Positions 1-6,584 of a stretch of DNA of 59,538 nucleotides are shown here, piece by piece. A program made the translations under genes and the position numbers. Numbering within the stretch: the stretch's first letter is position 1; every line of letters begins with the position of its first letter. The stretch covers positions 1 to 59,538 of IMG/VR virus record IMGVR_UViG_3300021964_000070; one strand, 5' to 3'. The notes beneath the pieces are model-generated. The model saw only the letters and a program-made list of their open reading frames with translations, made no database searches and was not told where the DNA came from. Source of the DNA: a virus.

Positions 1-242
1 CGAACAACCTGCGTCGTATCCCCCGCATCACTACTTGCTACGTCTAACTGAGCCGCAGGGCTAATCAACGGCAACGCATTTGTATTAGCAAGCTCCCACG
101 GCGTTCTATACGAAGTTCCTATGGATGAATTAAAACCAAAAATATTTCGTACAGAATGGTACGTTATTTGGCCTCTGGCAATTTGAAGCTCAAACGGCTC
201 CGAAGTCCCTACGCGAGTGATAGAGCTTACTTCTCGTGCCAT
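1..242 (-). CDS. Structural protein, N-terminal part (cut by window edge)
   Basis: The first 80 codons of a gene that runs off the left edge. The protein is almost the same as the N-terminus of the 245-aa protein at 58609-59346. Bases 1-127 are identical to 59105-59231, then differences appear, mostly synonymous near the start codon. It follows the 90-aa gene at 255-527 by 12 bases, exactly the order seen at 59346/59359. It is either a second copy of that gene or the same gene met again because the genome is circular. Function unknown; its position next to head genes suggests a virion protein. Confidence 0.7.
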   Translation of the reverse strand, partial: MAREVSSITRVGTSEPFELQIARGQITYHSVRNIFGFNSSIGTSYRTPWELANTNALPLISPAAQLDVASSDAGDTTQVV

Positions 243-254
243 TTGAGCCTCCGT

Positions 255-527
255 TTAGTTGTAGAAAACAGTCACTGCGGTGCAGGCAGTAAAGGTTGAC
301 ACATAAATGTCTGATACCCGTATGCCCTCCGCTGGAATGTTTACTGAGTGTGAGTCAGACGCAAGAAAGTCCAAATCAAGCACTGTTTCGCCACCATTAC
401 CATCGGTAATAGTTAAACGAGGAGTACCTGTTGTGGTCAAAACCTGTATCTGACGAATACGCGCAGGTCCGACACCGGCAGAGCCAGTGGCAGCTAAACG
501 CTTTGCTTTTACGTCAGAACCGGCCAT
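255..527 (-). CDS. Small virion-associated protein (90 aa)
   Basis: Not a family I recognise by name. The sequence alternates short beta-strand-like stretches and contains the segment DSHSVNIPAEGIRVSDIYV, which is mirrored by DTFSVNIPDDGIRFDTDLYI in the partial gene at 59359-59538, so the two are homologues at roughly half identity. A compact all-beta protein beside head genes could be a decoration or stabilising protein, which is inference. Start at 527 is preceded by an AGGAGGC-type ribosome site on the minus strand. Confidence 0.65.
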   Translation of the reverse strand: MAGSDVKAKRLAATGSAGVGPARIRQIQVLTTTGTPRLTITDGNGGETVLDLDFLASDSHSVNIPAEGIRVSDIYVSTFTACTAVTVFYN

Positions 528-539
528 AAGTGCCTCCTA

Positions 540-749
540 TTAGCTAAGAGCCGCACCCACAGCAGTTACCCAAGCGGACCCATCGCTAACAACAATGCAA
601 TATTCATCGTCAGCGGCACCGTTATCGCTAATAACGTATATAGTCCCGGCTGGAACGCCAGAGGCTGAAGGGAGGTCTGCGGTTAATACAACGGGCGCAA
701 TAAACCCCGCATCTGATTTTACCGGACCAGAAAAAGTAGAACGAGCCAT
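540..749 (-). CDS. Small head-region protein (69 aa)
   Basis: 69 aa beginning MARSTFSGPVKSDAGF, a start style common to short phage capsid-associated or fibre-base proteins. The remainder is a short beta-rich domain (GTIYVISDNGAADDEYCIVV). Lies between the major capsid terminator and the 90-aa gene, same strand, 12-base gap. Probable structural role by context only. Confidence 0.55.
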   Translation of the reverse strand: MARSTFSGPVKSDAGFIAPVVLTADLPSASGVPAGTIYVISDNGAADDEYCIVVSDGSAWVTAVGAALS

Positions 750-812
750 GTCAATCTCCTGTCGTGGCTAGTGTCAGCCGCCCCATGCGGCTGTCAGGGA
801 TAAGTAATTATA

Positions 813-844
813 CAATAAAAAAGGGCGGCATGGAAGCCGCCCTT
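813..844 (-). terminator. Rho-independent terminator after major capsid gene
   Basis: Perfect 9-bp stem AAGGGCGGC/GCCGCCCTT (821-829 with 836-844), 6-base loop, followed on the minus strand by TTTTTTATTG. It sits 22 bases past the capsid stop codon and would reduce read-through into 749-1, giving the capsid operon its own end. Confidence 0.85.
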
Positions 845-865
845 AGTAAAGAAGTTTTTAAAAGC

Positions 866-1774
866 TTATGCGCCCTCTGTACCGAACACACAACGCCAGT
901 CGGAAACACCGAAGCTGTAGCGCTCACGAGCCTTAAAGCGCATATTTCCGGTGTCAAAATCACCTTCCATAGCGGTCTTAATAGGCGCACGGTTGAAATA
1001 TTTGAAACCGTTTGGAGCGTCTGTCTTAATGAAGAACGCATCAGTATCTACCAAGAAGTGGTTTACAACCGCCCCTTCTGGAAGCATACCCATGTTCTTC
1101 ATAGCGTTTGCATCGTTGTCTGCTGTGCCCGGACGTAGGTTTGAGTTAAGCACCCGCTCCGCAATAAATTGCGACTCTTTCGGGATAATCAACTTTGTGC
1201 CACGAACAGCAATCTTCAGACCACGTTCATCTGTCAAGCCAGCAATGTCGATCAGCATCTGTTCGAGAGAAGTCTCGTTCAGGTCTGCGGCAACAGTCAG
1301 CTTGTTACGCTGGTTACCTGACAGTGATGGGTGAGCAGTTGAACAAAGTGCAGCGCCGTCACCAATTGCAGAAGCACCGGCTGTGAACGCATTGTTCAAA
1401 ATAGACGCAGCTTTAATCTGCTTTGTCTGAGCCATTGAACGAGCCAGAGCCTTGGTGTAACGAGATGCCAGACGGTCATACAGGTTATCTTCGATAGCTT
1501 CTTCAGTGATTGAGAAAGCCAGAGCGATTGTTTCATGTGTGTACCGTGCAGTGTATGTCTCTTGAGCATCGTCAAAGTTGATGGCAGTGCCTTCACCTTT
1601 AACAGGAGCTGTTGAGAAGCCACCAAGCATCACCTCTTCTTCAAAGGCTCTATCTGAGCTTTCTTCATCGAAGATTTCAGCGTGTTCATTTTCGTAGCGA
1701 TTGTACTCAAGACCGAACAAAGCATTTAGGCCGGGCTCTAGCTCTTTCGCTAATTGTGCGCGAGAAATAGCCAT
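866..1774 (-). CDS. Major capsid protein (Mu gpT-like, HK97 fold)
   Basis: 302 aa, the usual length for Mu gpT-like major head subunits. Visible family features: N-terminal MAISRAQLAKELEPGLNALFGLEY, an acidic helical stretch at residues 25-50, the central TKQIKAASILNNAF segment, ALCSTAHPSLSG, a LIIPKESQFIAERVL strand-helix pair near 200, and a C-terminal DWRCVFGTEGA. It forms the icosahedral shell. It lies directly after a probable decoration protein gene and the scaffold gene, in the normal head-gene order, and is followed by a strong terminator. No prohead-protease cleavage site can be identified from sequence alone. Confidence 0.85.
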   Translation of the reverse strand: MAISRAQLAKELEPGLNALFGLEYNRYENEHAEIFDEESSDRAFEEEVMLGGFSTAPVKGEGTAINFDDAQETYTARYTHETIALAFSITEEAIEDNLYDRLASRYTKALARSMAQTKQIKAASILNNAFTAGASAIGDGAALCSTAHPSLSGNQRNKLTVAADLNETSLEQMLIDIAGLTDERGLKIAVRGTKLIIPKESQFIAERVLNSNLRPGTADNDANAMKNMGMLPEGAVVNHFLVDTDAFFIKTDAPNGFKYFNRAPIKTAMEGDFDTGNMRFKARERYSFGVSDWRCVFGTEGA

Positions 1775-1788
1775 TGTCTATCCCCTCC

Positions 1789-2436
1789 TTATATGCCAGT
1801 GCTGGCTGCTGTAGTCTGAGAGTCAGAGCTAGAGCAGGGCGCATTGTGGTGGAAATTAAACCGAACTACGTAGTTCACGCCAGCAGCATCATAGTCCAAG
1901 TTTGCTTCGTCGCCAGTTAGGCCAACTACGCGCATGAACAATGTTGCGGTTGTCGCTACGGTTGAAATGTCAAGTTCGGCGGTTGAACGGCCATTAGCCG
2001 TTGAGCCAGAAGTTGCGGTTGCCAAAGATGCGTTAGCGAACAAGTTTGACAGTGCAGTTGCACGGTCGGTTGAACTATCATCAGCAGCTACCATGAACAA
2101 CTGGTTTGGATTGTCAGCTACAAACGCCTTTACAGGGTGGTTTGTATCAACACTTACACTGGCCGAACCGGGCCAGTAGTTTTTCCAAACAGTCTTTCCT
2201 GTAGAACTATCTACGTACTCAATGCCCATTAGGACCCCAAGAGCAGGAACTGTGCCACCATCTGCCGCACCAACAATGTCGATAGTACCAGCCGCCAGAG
2301 GAATTACTGGGGAATACTGGTAAATCGCGTTAGTGTTGTTTGATGCAATCTCATATTGAGTTACACCAGTGGTATTAGCACCCGCGCCATTAAGTCCGAT
2401 AGGGCGAAGACCAAAGGCAGTATCTTGATTTGCCAT
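1789..2436 (-). CDS. Probable capsid decoration or minor head protein (215 aa)
   Basis: Begins MANQDTAFGLRPIGLNGAG, a start seen in many marine phage head proteins encoded directly upstream of the major capsid gene. The body is beta-rich and Ala/Thr-rich with no catalytic motif, no membrane segment and a Ser/Thr-rich C-terminus. Sits 14 bases upstream of the capsid gene in the same operon. The structural role is well supported by context; the precise function (decoration versus minor head protein) is inferred. Confidence 0.6.
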   Translation of the reverse strand: MANQDTAFGLRPIGLNGAGANTTGVTQYEIASNNTNAIYQYSPVIPLAAGTIDIVGAADGGTVPALGVLMGIEYVDSSTGKTVWKNYWPGSASVSVDTNHPVKAFVADNPNQLFMVAADDSSTDRATALSNLFANASLATATSGSTANGRSTAELDISTVATTATLFMRVVGLTGDEANLDYDAAGVNYVVRFNFHHNAPCSSSDSQTTAASTGI

Positions 2437-2463
2437 TTTTCTTTCTCCTAATCAGGACGGTCC

Positions 2464-2931
2464 TTACTTTTGTGGACCGCCAAAAGTTACACGAGACTGA
2501 CGGTCAGGCTTGCTGATCGTCATAGTTGAATGAGCGTTCTCTCTCATCATATCGTGGTCCACAGCCTGCATTTGGTCAGAATTTCTCTGTGAGAAATACT
2601 CTGCCCGCTCTGCTACTGTTTCTAACGGTATCCGAGCTAGAATAAGTCCACCTACCCCAAACACACCTTCATATTTTCCTGAGTCAACTACCGGGGCCTC
2701 AAAATCAGGATACTCATCCTTACGGACCAGTTCCCAACCTTCGCGCATTTTTGCGCTGATGTTTTTAGTATCGTCAAAACCACGGGTTTCGGCCCGGATC
2801 CAACGATGCTTAAAACCATCCGGTGCAGGAGGTGCATCTAACATTGATGGGGGAGCCCACGGCTTACGTCTTGCCGTCTTTTCCCTTGTTTGTGTTGCGC
2901 GAGAAGCTCGATTAATGGTCTGCTCAGTCAT
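2464..2931 (-). CDS. Head-operon protein of unknown function (155 aa)
   Basis: Conserved-looking soluble protein with an Arg-rich N-terminal 25 residues, a Trp-rich segment (HRWIRAETRGF), a GVGGLILARIP strand, and a helical C-terminal third rich in Gln and Met. No signal peptide, no membrane segment. Between the scaffold (6-base gap) and the decoration protein, so it is probably needed for head assembly. I do not recognise a named family. Confidence 0.55.
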   Translation of the reverse strand: MTEQTINRASRATQTREKTARRKPWAPPSMLDAPPAPDGFKHRWIRAETRGFDDTKNISAKMREGWELVRKDEYPDFEAPVVDSGKYEGVFGVGGLILARIPLETVAERAEYFSQRNSDQMQAVDHDMMRENAHSTMTISKPDRQSRVTFGGPQK

Positions 2932-2937
2932 TTTTTC

Positions 2938-3810
2938 TTACTCCTTCACGTATTTCGCGTATTCTTCAAGCGGCACACCCAATTTCTTCGCTATCGCGAC
3001 TTGGCTAGGGGTGAGTCTAACCTTTTTCCCACTACTGCGCCCAGAGGTATTGCGGGATACTGAAGCAACCGTCTGAGCGGGTCGTCTGCTTCCACCGTTA
3101 TTTAACTTATGGGGGAACTCTTCTCCCATACGTCTATCCAGTTCAGTATAATACTCATCGCTCGTCGGGTCAAACCCTTCGTTCTCAATAAGTTTTTTAT
3201 GAATACCAAAAGCCGCATACGTCATGGCTTCATCATCGCCAAACCAAGCGTTTCTTTGCGCCCACTGTTCTGCTTTAGGGTCTGGCCTACGCGGCTGTTG
3301 TTGCGGCATAGGTTGTTGAACCTGCTGCTGTTTTTGAGCCTGCGCCTGTTGAGCATACCGCTCTTGCTGAATTTTAGCCTGCTTTGCGCGGTCGTTTTCA
3401 ATAGCTAAACCCGTGATTTTGCGCTGGGCTTCAATGACGCCATTGGTGTCGCCCATTTCAATAGCACGAGCCAGTTCTTGCTCCGCAGTGGTCATTTGCG
3501 TTTCGACACGGTTGCTATATTCATTAACATAGCTGGAGTCCAAAGCATCCATCCGGGCCTTTAGCTGTTGCGCTTCAGATTGAACACCTTGAGCATACCG
3601 CAACGCCTCTTCGCGCTGGCGCTCTGCTTCACGCATTTTCTTTGTTAAGCGGTCAATACGCTTCTGCGTGGCATTTTCCGCTTTATCAAAATTATCATCG
3701 TCAGCGGCGGCCTCTACAGCCTCTTCCGCTTCCGCTTGAGCCTCGACCTCAACTTCGGCCTCTTGCCCATCCTCCAAATCAAATTCGATTTGGTCCTTTT
3801 CTTCTGCCAT
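2938..3810 (-). CDS. Scaffolding-like capsid assembly protein
   Basis: 290 aa, strongly acidic N-terminus (residues 1-45 mostly D/E/A), then long coiled coil from about residue 47 to 165 with heptad-like KMREAERQREEALRYA, a Gln-rich linker (residues 155-175, several QQQ/QPMPQQQP), and a basic C-terminal segment with SSGKKVRLTPSQVAIAKKLGV. This acid coil plus basic C-terminal capsid-binding tail is the classic architecture of phage scaffolds. Position just upstream of head genes agrees. Homology to a named family was not checked. Confidence 0.75.
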   Translation of the reverse strand: MAEEKDQIEFDLEDGQEAEVEVEAQAEAEEAVEAAADDDNFDKAENATQKRIDRLTKKMREAERQREEALRYAQGVQSEAQQLKARMDALDSSYVNEYSNRVETQMTTAEQELARAIEMGDTNGVIEAQRKITGLAIENDRAKQAKIQQERYAQQAQAQKQQQVQQPMPQQQPRRPDPKAEQWAQRNAWFGDDEAMTYAAFGIHKKLIENEGFDPTSDEYYTELDRRMGEEFPHKLNNGGSRRPAQTVASVSRNTSGRSSGKKVRLTPSQVAIAKKLGVPLEEYAKYVKE

Positions 3811-3819
3811 TATTCTCTC

Positions 3820-4272
3820 CTAGAAATGCAAAATATCTTCAGGTTCCATAATCCGAGCCAAAATTTCGTCATCATTCAAAATTCTGACCTCACCCCCGTC
3901 AATTTTAAAACGAGAGCCAGCATAACGGGCAAACATCACCCAGTTACCCTGTTCACACCACGCCCCATTCGGGAACTTTTCAGTGTCTTTATAGGCAAGA
4001 GGCCCTACTTTAAGGACATAGCCAACCTGTGTGGAAACTGTCTGCTCTTCCACAACCTTATCCGGCAAATATATGCCGCCATCGGTTTTGCCCTTCCCAC
4101 GATAGGGAAGAATAAGCAGACGCCAGCCCGTCGGGTCTGGCATTCTTTCTAAGAGAGAACCCCCAATAGCTTCGGGGTCTAACACTTTATCGGTTACATC
4201 TTTGTATGCTGATGCTAGGTTTGCGACACCCTCAGATGCACCTTCAATATCAAGTTTCTGCGCTTCAGTCAT
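3820..4272 (-). CDS. Viral GroES-like co-chaperonin (Cpn10)
   Basis: 150 aa with a Cpn10 fold signature from about residue 47: GWRLLILPYRGKGKTDGGIYLPD, a mobile loop whose GGIYLP matches the GroEL-binding hydrophobic tripeptide (IVL in E. coli), then GYVLKVGPLAY, a NWVMFARYAGSRFKIDGGEVRILNDDEILARI core corresponding to the conserved strand and C-terminal half of GroES. An extra N-terminal helical segment of about 45 residues is longer than in bacterial GroES (about 97 aa). Encoded next to scaffold and capsid, so it probably partners host GroEL to fold capsid protein, like T4 gp31. Binding to GroEL is inferred. Confidence 0.88.
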   Translation of the reverse strand: MTEAQKLDIEGASEGVANLASAYKDVTDKVLDPEAIGGSLLERMPDPTGWRLLILPYRGKGKTDGGIYLPDKVVEEQTVSTQVGYVLKVGPLAYKDTEKFPNGAWCEQGNWVMFARYAGSRFKIDGGEVRILNDDEILARIMEPEDILHF

Positions 4273-4462
4273 TGCTTCGCTCCTGTTTATCTAGCAGGCT
4301 CTTGAGTTCCTGTTCCACGTGATCTAGGGCTTTTAAGTTCCCCATGAGCTCACGATACTGCTCCATGCTATTCACGTTGTCGTAAATCAACAGGTCGTAA
4401 ATAGCCTGACGCCGCTCTTTGATAATCCGAAAAACGGCCTCAGTAAAATAAATTTCATCCAC
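4265..4462 (-). CDS. Small helical protein, overlaps groES-like start
   Basis: 65 aa, charged, mostly helical (YDLLIYDNVNSMEQYRELMG, then a KALDHVEQELKSLL coil). Ends 8 bases inside the co-chaperonin gene, implying translational coupling. No known domain seen; possibly a head-assembly factor by position. Confidence 0.55.
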   Translation of the reverse strand: MDEIYFTEAVFRIIKERRQAIYDLLIYDNVNSMEQYRELMGNLKALDHVEQELKSLLDKQERSND

Positions 4463-4494
4463 TCACATACCTCCGCATTAAGTCTGATATATTT

Positions 4495-5007
4495 TTATAC
4501 CATGTCTAATGCAAAGTCACGAGTTTCTTTTGCTCTTTTTAACCAACCTCGCCCAAATGTGCTGAAAGTTTTTAAACTTCTATAAAATTCCAACCGGGAT
4601 TTAGTGACGGCTTCGATGGTATCTTTAGGACCCTTCAATTGAACCGCAGCTATGGTCTTCGGGCCTATAACCCCATCCGGTGTTGCACCTACCGCTTCTT
4701 GCAAAGCTTTGGCCGCACGGCCCGGCCCGCTGTTCACGGCCCAGTCAAACACACAAAAATCCACGCCACTAGGCAACTCATCACCCTTTACCTTGTCCCA
4801 ATAACGCTTCTTATAAATAAGCTCAACGTGCTCGTCTGGTATGTTTTGGAGTTCACTAACATCTTCAAGTGGTCTTTCCAAAAACTCTGAATAAGTTTTA
4901 TGGGTTATACCCTTGTTAGTAGCCCCGCCGGGGTCTTCAGGGTGGTCTACAAAACCCCCTTCGTGCTCTAAAACTTTATCTAAACTTTTAAAAAAGTTAA
5001 CGTCCAT
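4495..5007 (-). CDS. Endolysin, GH108-type muramidase
   Basis: 170 aa. The N-terminal domain has the glycosyl hydrolase 108 signature: catalytic Glu in LEHEGGFVDHPEDPGG followed by ATNKGIT, then YKKRYWDKVKGDELP and VFDWAVNSGPGRAAKALQ. The C-terminal third (GATPDGVIGPKTIAAV) is a peptidoglycan-binding helical module (PG_binding_3 type). It cuts the glycan backbone to release progeny. No signal peptide, so it needs a holin; the membrane protein gene upstream overlaps by one base. Confidence 0.9.
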   Translation of the reverse strand: MDVNFFKSLDKVLEHEGGFVDHPEDPGGATNKGITHKTYSEFLERPLEDVSELQNIPDEHVELIYKKRYWDKVKGDELPSGVDFCVFDWAVNSGPGRAAKALQEAVGATPDGVIGPKTIAAVQLKGPKDTIEAVTKSRLEFYRSLKTFSTFGRGWLKRAKETRDFALDMV

Positions 5008-5402
5008 TATTTTGTAATACCTTTATACTTTTCGAACGACCTCATGCCGCCCAAGCCTAACATACCCAATAATATAGTCATTAAGCTATCCATATCAAAA
5101 GCAGGGTATGAAACAGGGTCATACCCAAGATAGGCACAAATTACATCCGCTGACGGAAATAAAATAAAATGCGCGAATAACGCAACGCCACACGTCCAGC
5201 CAATAAATGGCCTCCAACCGGCCACAAAAATGTTTCGGTGCTTCGCTTCTTCTGCGTTAATAGCCATTTGGCCTTTTGCCATTTCCAAAGCGTGTTTTTC
5301 TGCCATAGTGGCGATTTCATGCGCCAACTTATTTTTTTGGTCTTTGTCCTCTACAAACTTACCAATAAGCTCGGTAGCTGGACCAATCAGTGCTTGTATC
5401 AT
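5007..5402 (-). CDS. Holin-like membrane protein (Holin_3TMs type)
   Basis: 131 aa. An amphipathic charged N-terminal half (LIGKFVEDKDQKNKLAHEI) is followed by hydrophobic segments at roughly residues 63-85 and 100-118 (FIGWTCGVALFAHFILFP and SLMTILLGMLGLGG). The WRPFIGW...G...L...GGMRSFEKYKG pattern is typical of the 3TM holin family in proteobacterial phages. Overlaps the endolysin start by one base, so the two are co-translated. Membrane-pore role is by family and position. Confidence 0.8.
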   Translation of the reverse strand: MIQALIGPATELIGKFVEDKDQKNKLAHEIATMAEKHALEMAKGQMAINAEEAKHRNIFVAGWRPFIGWTCGVALFAHFILFPSADVICAYLGYDPVSYPAFDMDSLMTILLGMLGLGGMRSFEKYKGITK

Positions 5403-5596
5403 TTTTCACTCGCATCATTGAGAAGTATTAATTCTAATCTTTGGATAGCCATCTTCATATCTTGAATGGCATCTTTATCAGCATGGCTAACTTGCATACC
5501 GTTGACTGCCAACGAAAGGTCATAGGTAGTCTTTAAGTTCCACCCAGCCAAAGCTATGATAAGAGCCATAAGGCCCGTAATAATTTGCTTTTCCAT
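5399..5596 (-). CDS. Small membrane-anchored coiled-coil, possible spanin or holin partner
   Basis: 65 aa with one N-terminal membrane helix (ITGLMALIIALAGWNL) then a short coiled coil (AIQDMKMAIQRLELILL). This is the shape of an inner-membrane spanin fragment or antiholin, but it lacks a lipobox partner I can identify. Overlaps the holin-like gene by 4 bases (ATGA). Confidence 0.6.
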   Translation of the reverse strand: MEKQIITGLMALIIALAGWNLKTTYDLSLAVNGMQVSHADKDAIQDMKMAIQRLELILLNDASEK

Positions 5597-5830
5597 TTAC
5601 TTTTCATGTCCTAACCAGACGGCAAATGCACCGGTCATTGCGCCTGTAACTGTGGCTGTAAGGGCGGTGGCCTGTGAAGTCATGGCCTCTGGGGGAAGTG
5701 AAATAAACCATTCAATGACCCGAATATACATGAAAGTCATGGTAAACATCATAAAACGGGGCAGTATTTTCCAAGCAAAAAATCTTTCGGGTGTTACCAT
5801 TAGCTTAACCCTTTTAAATAAACTATCCAT
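5597..5830 (-). CDS. Two-TM holin-like protein (77 aa)
   Basis: Two hydrophobic segments around residues 20-45 (LPRFMMFTMTFMYIRVIEWFI) and 54-72 (ATVTGAMTGAFAVWL), with a basic N-terminus. Size, topology and place in the lysis block fit a class II holin. No catalytic motif. Its start lies inside the upstream 147-aa gene (31-base overlap). Confidence 0.6.
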   Translation of the reverse strand: MDSLFKRVKLMVTPERFFAWKILPRFMMFTMTFMYIRVIEWFISLPPEAMTSQATALTATVTGAMTGAFAVWLGHEK

Positions 5831-6243
5831 CGAATTAACGCCGTTGCAGCCCCTGTTACCATAAGCACCCCAACGCCTATTGCTATATACTCAAACATCT
5901 GTTTACGGCGTTGCACCGCCTGTTCCCGCGCCCGCTGACGTGCTACTCGCGCTTCAGCTTGAAATTTCTGCCAGTCCATCCAAAGTCCCGGCCTACCCGC
6001 ATATATCATAAGCTGCTTCAGCTCTTCTTCTTGCTGCTTCAGCTTCTCCAGATGCATGAACTCCTCTAAGTCACCTGAATGAAACGGATTTTTCTTCTTC
6101 TGTTCGCCCTTCCGTCTAAGGTCTTCCGTTGCGTTAACGTAATCTCCGACTTTATGAGCTACGTCAGCAAGTTCCCTACCATTTTGAATAGCGGTTTTAA
6201 TAACCGCAAAAGCCGCATTTGCTGCGGCAATTTCTGCTAACAT
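5800..6243 (-). CDS. Coiled-coil protein with C-terminal membrane helix
   Basis: 147 aa: alanine-rich N-terminal segment (AEIAAANAAFAVIKTAI), a long charged coil (residues 45-110, KLKQQEEELKQLM... and ARVARQRAREQAVQRRKQ), then a membrane helix near 118-138 (YIAIGVGVLMVTGAATALI). Topology is similar to a reverse-oriented spanin. Marine podoviruses often carry a gene of this type beside the lysis genes; its exact role is unknown. Confidence 0.6.
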   Translation of the reverse strand: MLAEIAAANAAFAVIKTAIQNGRELADVAHKVGDYVNATEDLRRKGEQKKKNPFHSGDLEEFMHLEKLKQQEEELKQLMIYAGRPGLWMDWQKFQAEARVARQRAREQAVQRRKQMFEYIAIGVGVLMVTGAATALIRWIVYLKGLS

Positions 6244-6263
6244 TTAAGCCCCCAAGCTAAAAG

Positions 6264-6422
6264 CTATACGCCCCGTACTACGCCACCTTTCTTCATCTTT
6301 TTTGGTTTACCTGAATTAGACAAAGCAATGGCTATCGCTTGTTTTTGCGGATAGCCCTCACTTACTAATTTACTAATGTTGTCACTAACCGTTTTTTGGC
6401 TAGAGCCCTTTTTTAACGGCAT
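6264..6422 (-). CDS. 52-aa basic protein (too short for usual ORF cutoffs)
   Basis: Translated by hand: starts [15 protein letters not shown], contains [13 protein letters not shown] and ends [12 protein letters not shown]. The QKQAIAIAL motif is a short repeated family among marine phages. Start overlaps the stop of the upstream gene (TAATG). Lys-rich with a GGVV tail that recurs in other virion-associated proteins here. Function unknown. Confidence 0.6.
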   Translation of the reverse strand: MPLKKGSSQKTVSDNISKLVSEGYPQKQAIAIALSNSGKPKKMKKGGVVRGV

Positions 6423-6583
6423 TATTCACACCCCATGTAACTTCCGCCTTTTGTCGCGGCCCCCATGCCACGGGCAGTCATCTTTTTCATTTTGGTCGGG
6501 ACTTTCACGTCCTTAATTTTGCCATACTCTTCGGGCTTTGGGGCGGGGCCCGGAGTGTTTGTTACAATCTTTACTGAGCTCAT
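6422..6583 (-). CDS. Small basic protein downstream of portal (53 aa)
   Basis: I take the start at 6583 ([20 protein letters not shown]), preceded by GCGAGGAGAC; the longer in-frame reading would overlap the portal gene by 130 bases without reason. Pro-rich N-terminus and Lys/Gly-rich C-terminus ([21 protein letters not shown]). No known domain. Sits 1-2 bases from the portal stop, so it is co-expressed. Confidence 0.55.
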   Translation of the reverse strand: MSSVKIVTNTPGPAPKPEEYGKIKDVKVPTKMKKMTARGMGAATKGGSYMGCE

Positions 6584-6584
6584 T

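Noticed and set aside
1-127. Direct terminal repeat of the packaged genome
   Set aside because: The matching copy is not at the end but 307 bases before it, and the sequences diverge afterwards, so it is a gene repeat or assembly fork, not a proper terminal repeat.
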